A stretch of 64,000 nt of DNA from Candidatus Saccharimonadota bacterium (GTDB taxonomy: Bacteria; Patescibacteriota; Saccharimonadia; Saccharimonadales; Saccharimonadaceae): contig JAFXKT010000002.1 in assembly GCA_017531585.1 (NCBI GenBank), positions 382,203 through 446,202 of the forward strand, in the 5' to 3' direction. The notes beneath the pieces were generated by a model. That model was not told the origin of the DNA, ran no database searches, and saw only the letters and a list, made by a program, of their open reading frames with translations. Positions 58,985-64,000 of this stretch are shown one piece after another. The translations under genes were made by a program, and so were the position numbers. Positions within the stretch are counted from its first letter, which is position 1; each line of letters starts with the position of its first letter.

Positions 58985-60244
58985 CTATTTTCTTTCGAAT
59001 CCTGGTTTACCAAGTAGTTCAAACATTCTTGTTTTGTATGCTTCAACTCCAGGCTGATTAAACGGATTGACGCCAAGGCAAAATGCGCTAAGCGCACAGC
59101 TCATCTCGAAGAAGTAAATCAAAGCACCAAGCGACCTCTCGTCGAGTTCTGGCATTTCGATCTCGAGTACTGGAACGCCGCCGACAAAGTGAGCCTCGCG
59201 CGTTGCGCGCTCTGCCTTTTTGCAAACATAGCTCATTTCCTTGCCCTCAAGATATCCAAGGCCGTCAAGATCTTCGCCAAACTTTGGCACCTTTACACCC
59301 TTGTATTCATCCTTAACCTCGACGAATGTCTCGAAAAGATTGCGGCGACCTTCCTGCATATACTGGCCCATAGAATGAAGATCTGTAGAATAGATTACGC
59401 TTGCTGGGAAGATACCCTTATTTTCCTTGCCTTCGCTTTCGCCAAAGAGCTGTTTCCACCATTCGTTAAAGAAAGCAAAGCTTGGCTCAAAGTTTGCCAT
59501 AACTTCAATATCAAAGCCCTTCTCTAGGAGCAAATTGCGCATTGCCGCATATTCTGCCGCAAGACCACCATCGGAAATAAGGCTTGCGCGCTCTTCTTCA
59601 GCGCCGTCCATAAGCTTGTCGATATCAATACCAGCGACTGCAATTGGCAAAAGACCAACAGCCGTCAAAACAGAATACCTACCACCAATATTATCTGGAA
59701 CTACAAAGCTTTCATAGCCCTTTGCCTTTGCCTCATCATGCAAAGCACCCTTGTTTGCGTCGGTAGTTGCATAAATACGCTGAGCAGCCTCAGTTTCACC
59801 ATATTTCTCGATCAGCTTCTCTTTCAAGATACGGAAAGCTACGGCAGGCTCGGTTGTTGTGCCAGATTTAGAAATAACGTTAATCGAAAAGCTATGTTCG
59901 CCAATCTCGTCGATAACCTTCTTAAGCTCGCGTGGACTCAAAGAATTACCAGCGTAAAGTATCTTCGTGCGCGAAGTATTACCAAGCGTTTCAATAACAG
60001 CTTTGTGACCAAGATAACTACCGCCAATGCCAATACAAACAAGATAATCCGAATTCAAGTTAATGCGCTCGGCAGCCTTCTTGATGCGAGCAAACTCTTC
60101 CTTATCATAATTAATAGGAAGATCCGCCCAACCACCAAAAGAATTCTCTTGCACGCGCGGCACGATGCTACGAACAATATCTATCTGCTTTTGAAACTCT
60201 TCTTCGTCTACGAAGCCTTTAGTATTGTATTTAAAATCAATCAT
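58985..60244 (-). CDS. pgi: Glucose-6-phosphate isomerase
   Basis: 419 aa, the short bacterial form. CIGIGGSYLGHKAV, VISKSGTTTEPAVAFR (sugar-phosphate site), GGRYSVLTAVGLLP and the late QPGVEAYKTRMF are the signatures. Interconverts glucose- and fructose-6-phosphate. GGAGG sits 5 nt before the ATG. Glycolysis genes are scattered in this window (pgi, pgk, pyk, eno) rather than clustered. Confidence 0.96.
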   Translation of the reverse strand: MIDFKYNTKGFVDEEEFQKQIDIVRSIVPRVQENSFGGWADLPINYDKEEFARIKKAAERINLNSDYLVCIGIGGSYLGHKAVIETLGNTSRTKILYAGNSLSPRELKKVIDEIGEHSFSINVISKSGTTTEPAVAFRILKEKLIEKYGETEAAQRIYATTDANKGALHDEAKAKGYESFVVPDNIGGRYSVLTAVGLLPIAVAGIDIDKLMDGAEEERASLISDGGLAAEYAAMRNLLLEKGFDIEVMANFEPSFAFFNEWWKQLFGESEGKENKGIFPASVIYSTDLHSMGQYMQEGRRNLFETFVEVKDEYKGVKVPKFGEDLDGLGYLEGKEMSYVCKKAERATREAHFVGGVPVLEIEMPELDERSLGALIYFFEMSCALSAFCLGVNPFNQPGVEAYKTRMFELLGKPGFERK

Positions 60245-60314
60245 TTAAACCTCCTCGATATATAAAGTATAGCAAATTCGAAGCATTTTATCCCTTGCCG
60301 AACAGATTCTGAAC

Positions 60315-60346
60315 AATAAAAATCCCCCGACCTTTCGGCCGGAGGA
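60315..60346 (-). terminator. Terminator of the 60361-61002 gene
   Basis: TCCTCCGGCC / GGTCGGGGGA stem with a GAAA loop and ATTTTTA on the minus strand. Confidence 0.85.
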
Positions 60347-60360
60347 CTAGCGCGAACAAA

Positions 60361-61002
60361 TTACAGCAAAGTAACGTTCGTACTAACGATGGTTGCCTTA
60401 TTAAGCATGCTAGTGCAATCCACAAGGGATTTCTCCTTCGTTTCCAGCAAATCGTCACACTGTCTCATCTGCTCATCAAGCATCAGCTCGCCAGAACCGG
60501 AAAAACCAACCCAGCTATTTCCGATTTTTGCATAATCGCCAGGCTTCATCTTGATAATTCCGAATCGTCCATGGCAATACAGCTTTCTCTTGACGATACT
60601 CGGGCAAAGCAAAACCTCGCTGCAGAGCTGATTAGTCAAAGCGATAATCAGGTTATTATCCCTGCTACGCTCGACGATCGAGAAATGCGCCTTCTTGGAC
60701 CTAGAGAACACCAGCTCATGGCTTCCACCGCCAGCCTGATAGTACGCAGCACGAAACGGCGAAAGCTCCTGGTCGTTAAGTCTCGGAACGAAGCATCTCT
60801 TAAAGCCGAGCGCATTGAGCGCGTCCTTAAAGTTGATGCCACCAAGCGAAGTATAGTAAGATTCGTGAATCTCACTAAACATATCAGTATACTTAACCAA
60901 AACATCCTGAGTCAGGTCGCCATGCACGTTTTCGTAGAAGCGGATGATGGGCTGATCTACAATCAGTCCAGAGTCGGTAGTCGTGCGAATCACTCTAAGC
61001 AT
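60361..61002 (-). CDS. Hypothetical protein, accessory-type gene
   Basis: 213 aa from the ATG at 61002 (AAAGGAGG 6 nt upstream; the longer frame from 61026 contains that site). Soluble, mixed beta/alpha. A Gly-rich segment YYQAGGGSHELVFSRSKKAHF and a beta-rich middle (GRFGIIKMKPGDYAKIG) are visible, then a helical C-terminus. Not recognised. Own promoter and terminator. Confidence 0.7.
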   Translation of the reverse strand: MLRVIRTTTDSGLIVDQPIIRFYENVHGDLTQDVLVKYTDMFSEIHESYYTSLGGINFKDALNALGFKRCFVPRLNDQELSPFRAAYYQAGGGSHELVFSRSKKAHFSIVERSRDNNLIIALTNQLCSEVLLCPSIVKRKLYCHGRFGIIKMKPGDYAKIGNSWVGFSGSGELMLDEQMRQCDDLLETKEKSLVDCTSMLNKATIVSTNVTLL

Positions 61003-61107
61003 ATTTGCCTCCTTTAGAGCCCACAAATCATCACTGCAAACCTCTTGCAGATTATAGACCTGTGCCGATTTAGCCGTTAAAGAACAATTTACTAAATCAA
61101 TTTATAT

Positions 61108-61136
61108 ATTATGCCACAAAAAAGCAGGTAAATCAA
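61108..61136 (-). promoter_or_regulatory. Promoter of the 60361-61002 gene
   Basis: TTGATT, 17-nt spacer ending in TGG, CATAAT on the minus strand. The -35 box lies in the loop of the upstream gene's terminator. Confidence 0.6.
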
Positions 61137-61154
61137 ATGACTCACCTGCTTTTG
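61117..61154 (-). terminator. Terminator of the 61168-62313 gene
   Basis: AGCAGGT / ACCTGCT stem, 14-nt loop, TTTTTTG on the minus strand. Confidence 0.75.
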
Positions 61155-61167
61155 TTATCGTTATCTC

Positions 61168-62313
61168 TTATAAACTAATTGCAATATCGTGCAAATCATC
61201 AGTAGTCAAGTTGCTGCCGTGATCCTCGATCTGATACAGAACACCGCCGTTAACCCAAACTGCATTCGAACCAGAGATATAAACTGTCAAACCCTGCCCC
61301 TTGGCAACTACGTAATCGCTTCCCCACTTTTCTTCAACAAAGTTACTTAGAACCGTTGCGGAATCCCAGCTAGATTTCTTTTCGATAAGCTGAAAACTGC
61401 CACCATTTTCCTGTACGAAGTTCATCGTAATGACGCCATTATCTTCCTTTACGAGCCCGCTTAGGCGATAGTTCATTGGAACATAGCTTGGATAAGCGTT
61501 CTCGATGCCAGTCTGCATAGCCGCAACACGTACAGATAGATCTGGAAGATTTAGATAAACCAAATAGCCAAGAAGCGCGATAGAGATAATTGCGACTGCA
61601 CCAGAGATTAAGAATCCCTTCTTCTGCCAGAAACGACGCTTTGGCTGGCATTCTTCCTGCTCTTGCTGCATAGTAGCGACATCACGAAGAGCTTTCTGAA
61701 TCGCCTTATCCTTCATTTCCTTAGCAGAGATATGTTCTTGCTGCTGATTCTTATACTGAACACGCGCGCGAGCATTTCTTGCGATTGGAGATTGAGCCAT
61801 TCTTGCCTGCTGCTGAGCACTTAGATTTGCATACTTTGCGGCAGCCTGCTGTGCGGCCTGAGCATATTCACTTTGCTGCTGCTGAGCATTCTTGAGCGAT
61901 ACGATCTCTTGTTGCTTCTGAGTAATAGCCCTTGTAGCCTGCATACTTACGCGGTCAAGGCCCTGCTGTTGCTGGGTTTTTGCAGAACTAATTGGTTGCA
62001 AACGAACCCTCTTCTGGCGAGCGATAAGCTGTTGCTGATTCTTTGCCGTTATGACACGAGCTTTAGCCGCAGTTGCTCTTGTAGCACTATGCTTGCGAAG
62101 CTGCTGGGTCGTAGTTCTCTGAGCGGCCTGCTGCTGAGCGGTTTGCTGTTGCTTTGCGACCTGAGTTGCCTGCCTCGCAGTAGCAGTCTTAGAAAGGACT
62201 GGACGCTTCACGAATCTGCGGTTAAGCGTAGTGGATTTCTGAACGCGACGATGATCAATACTACTCGAATGATTAATCGTTGCATTAGCTCCACGCCTTT
62301 TTATTCCGTCCAT
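61168..62313 (-). CDS. Gln-rich membrane-anchored protein with DUF4367-like end
   Basis: 381 aa from the ATG at 62313 (AGAGAGGT upstream; a frame from 62394 is possible). The first ~245 residues are cytoplasmic, rich in Gln, Ala, Arg and Lys with long QQQ-type coiled-coil runs. One membrane helix (about 258-278), then an outer domain of about 105 residues (PSYVPMNYRLSG...GGVLYQIEDHGSNLTTDDLHDIAISL) that resembles DUF4367. Poly-Gln codon runs make the DNA repetitive at about 61660-62200. Function unknown. Confidence 0.7.
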   Translation of the reverse strand: MDGIKRRGANATINHSSSIDHRRVQKSTTLNRRFVKRPVLSKTATARQATQVAKQQQTAQQQAAQRTTTQQLRKHSATRATAAKARVITAKNQQQLIARQKRVRLQPISSAKTQQQQGLDRVSMQATRAITQKQQEIVSLKNAQQQQSEYAQAAQQAAAKYANLSAQQQARMAQSPIARNARARVQYKNQQQEHISAKEMKDKAIQKALRDVATMQQEQEECQPKRRFWQKKGFLISGAVAIISIALLGYLVYLNLPDLSVRVAAMQTGIENAYPSYVPMNYRLSGLVKEDNGVITMNFVQENGGSFQLIEKKSSWDSATVLSNFVEEKWGSDYVVAKGQGLTVYISGSNAVWVNGGVLYQIEDHGSNLTTDDLHDIAISL

Positions 62314-62468
62314 CTTACCTCTCTTTAATTCCGTTAAATCTATCTTAAAACATAAGCATGCCAAAAACAAGAGCGTTTTAAAAAATTTATTCATGCAAAA
62401 TATGCCGGTTTTTCCCTGTAAAAAATTAGATTTTTAATTAAACATAAGCACTTTATAAGCATTAATGA

Positions 62469-62474
62469 TATAAT
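62469..62474 (+). promoter_or_regulatory. -10 box of the PEGA-domain gene
   Basis: TATAAT ends 11 nt before the ATG at 62486, giving a leader of only about 5 nt. Confidence 0.5.
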
Positions 62475-62485
62475 CATTCTTAAGT

Positions 62486-64000
62486 ATGAGTACTAAAAGT
62501 AAGAAAATTCGCAATGCGCGAGTTATTGCCACCGATATTTTCATGCTTATAGCAGTCTTGGCAATAGTTTTCCTAATGATGCTTGTAGCAATGGGCTACA
62601 AATTTACAGATAAAGGCGGAATTGAACAATCAGGTCTTCTTGAAATTTCTTCACAACCAAGCTCAGCCAAGGTTACGATTGATGGTGACGAGCTCTTCTC
62701 ACCAACCGAAATCAGCAAACTCCTAAGCGCCGGAACTCACGACGTGAAACTTAGCAAAAACGGATATGATGTTTGGAAATCTCAGGTCGAGATTGAAGCG
62801 GGCCTTCTTACAAAAATCACCTGGGCACGTCTATTCCCAATTAACCCAACTGTTGATACTGTAGACATTCACGATAAACCCCTTACAATCACAAGCTTCT
62901 CGCCAAGTCGCAAGAACCTAATTATCGCAGAAGCCGAATCGGAAAGCCTAGAACTCCTTAACATTCAATCAGACAAGCTCAAGGCAAAGATAATCAAATT
63001 TGCAGATTTCGCATATATCCCAAGCGAAAGCGATGCAAAAATTCAATCATCAGATTTTAAGATCGTTTCCTGGAGCAACAACGACAGCAAAATTCTTGTC
63101 CGTCAGCAAGTCGGCGAAAGCGCTCACTGGATTCTTGTAAATTTGTCCGACACCAAAAAGAGCGTCGACCTTACTACGATCTTCAATAAAAATTTTACTC
63201 AGCTACTACTCGCAAATGATTCAGCTTCAAAAATCTGGGCACTAGCCGAAGGCGAGCTTACTGAAATTAATGTTGAAGACAAGACGATGACTCAGGTCAT
63301 CGCAACCAACGTTACTCGTATCGCAAATAACCAGAACACGGTCGCCTATGTCGCAAAAAGTACCGATACAATCCTAGGCGCCAAAACCGACAGTACTGAC
63401 ACCGAAATCGACGACGGCGATACACCAACAAACAAAATCTACATTTACAACGAAGGCGAAGACGGTTCTACTGCAATCGTAGAACTTGGCGATAATAGCA
63501 CCCCACTAATCACTATGGGTACATATTGGAGCAAAAATTGGCTCGCCTATGCCGATGACGGAGATTTTCATTGCATGAGCGGCAAATATCCAGCCTTCAA
63601 TAAAGCCCGCGAAACAGACTTTAAAGATATTTACAAAACCGCTATTACTTTCGAGCCAAACTACATTACAAATAATCCGGAGCAGCGCGTTATTATTACC
63701 GCTTCAAACAAAGAACTACTTGGCTTCGATATTGAAACTTTGCGCCCATATACCTTCTCAGTCGATTCCGACCTTTCAAGTATCAACTGGCTAGATAATT
63801 ACCTAATCTGGAACCAAGAAGGCGACAAGATCGTAACTCACGACTTCACTGGCGAAAACCGCCGCGAACTAGCTTCTACAAACCTTTCCGGTTTCCCTGC
63901 TGTTATTAGCGATAATAATCAATATTTCTACTTCTTCACGACAGAAGATGGCGTAGTTGAATCATTGAGTGATGATAATAGCAATTTAGATACTAGCGAA
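62486..64000 (+). CDS. PEGA-domain surface protein (partial)
   Basis: The frame stays open for 505 codons to the window end. A short basic N-terminus and one membrane helix (about 18-38) are followed by a PEGA domain (SAKVTIDGDEL...LSAGTHDVKLSKNGYDVWKSQVEI). After that comes a ~400-residue beta-rich region with repeated S/N-W and Y-x-x-N-(W/Y)-L motifs that looks like a beta-propeller. PEGA proteins are usually exposed at the surface and bind peptidoglycan or polymers. Ligand unknown; C-terminus missing. Confidence 0.85.
   Translation, partial: MSTKSKKIRNARVIATDIFMLIAVLAIVFLMMLVAMGYKFTDKGGIEQSGLLEISSQPSSAKVTIDGDELFSPTEISKLLSAGTHDVKLSKNGYDVWKSQVEIEAGLLTKITWARLFPINPTVDTVDIHDKPLTITSFSPSRKNLIIAEAESESLELLNIQSDKLKAKIIKFADFAYIPSESDAKIQSSDFKIVSWSNNDSKILVRQQVGESAHWILVNLSDTKKSVDLTTIFNKNFTQLLLANDSASKIWALAEGELTEINVEDKTMTQVIATNVTRIANNQNTVAYVAKSTDTILGAKTDSTDTEIDDGDTPTNKIYIYNEGEDGSTAIVELGDNSTPLITMGTYWSKNWLAYADDGDFHCMSGKYPAFNKARETDFKDIYKTAITFEPNYITNNPEQRVIITASNKELLGFDIETLRPYTFSVDSDLSSINWLDNYLIWNQEGDKIVTHDFTGENRRELASTNLSGFPAVISDNNQYFYFFTTEDGVVESLSDDNSNLDTSE

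Overview
The window looks like part of a small, AT-leaning genome of a candidate phyla radiation bacterium, most likely a Candidatus Saccharibacteria (TM7) relative. This is inferred from gene content, not from a search. It has a Gram-positive-type wall, a minimal fermentative gene set, a sigma-region-4/HARE-HTH protein, a TopA with a basic tail, a VirD4-like ATPase and many core genes with promoter -10 boxes 5-8 nt before the ATG (leaderless mRNAs). TGA reads as a stop, so the Gracilibacteria/Absconditabacteria UGA-Gly code does not apply.

Layout: 1-775 is a partial secreted protein. 932-11800 holds a dCMP deaminase, topA, a membrane pyrophosphatase, the sigma4/HARE-HTH protein and the VirD4-like ATPase. 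11895-18400 is an accessory block: a small lipoprotein, a nucleotidyltransferase-fold protein, and a four-gene operon (atypical kinase, vWA protein, divergent PurA homologue, unknown protein) preceded by ~1 kb of non-coding DNA with repeated ACCCCTGT boxes. 19319-25904 has an FtsQ-like protein, pgk, pyk and an ABC-2 exporter. 26491-33282 is the division/wall cluster murG-ftsW-mraY-ftsI-ftsL-like-rsmH with an unusual repeat-rich gap. 34013-37915 is a capsule/wall-polymer module (PHP phosphatase, BY-kinase, LCP ligase). 39356-44356 has typA, an HNH-repeat protein, thyA and folA. 44421-49741 mixes an orphan purC, unknown genes, three tRNAs and two surface proteins. 49826-53545 is the uvrC-holin-secG-SBP operon. 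55608-64000 has eno, three small related genes, pgi and membrane proteins.

Two gene populations are visible. Core genes often have no Shine-Dalgarno sequence and end in TAA or TAG. About a dozen mostly single genes of unknown function have near-consensus promoters (usually a 17-nt spacer), a stem-loop at or near the predicted mRNA 5' end, a strong AGGAGG-type ribosome site and their own terminator; the few TGA stops I saw are among the accessory genes. purC and the PurA-like gene belong to this population.

Candidates for something new are: the kinase/vWA/PurA-like operon with its upstream boxes; tRNA-Val and tRNA-Leu, each followed by an exact copy of its own 3' end plus shared repeat modules and, at Leu, a foldable RNA-like element; and the three-gene related array at 57044-58945.
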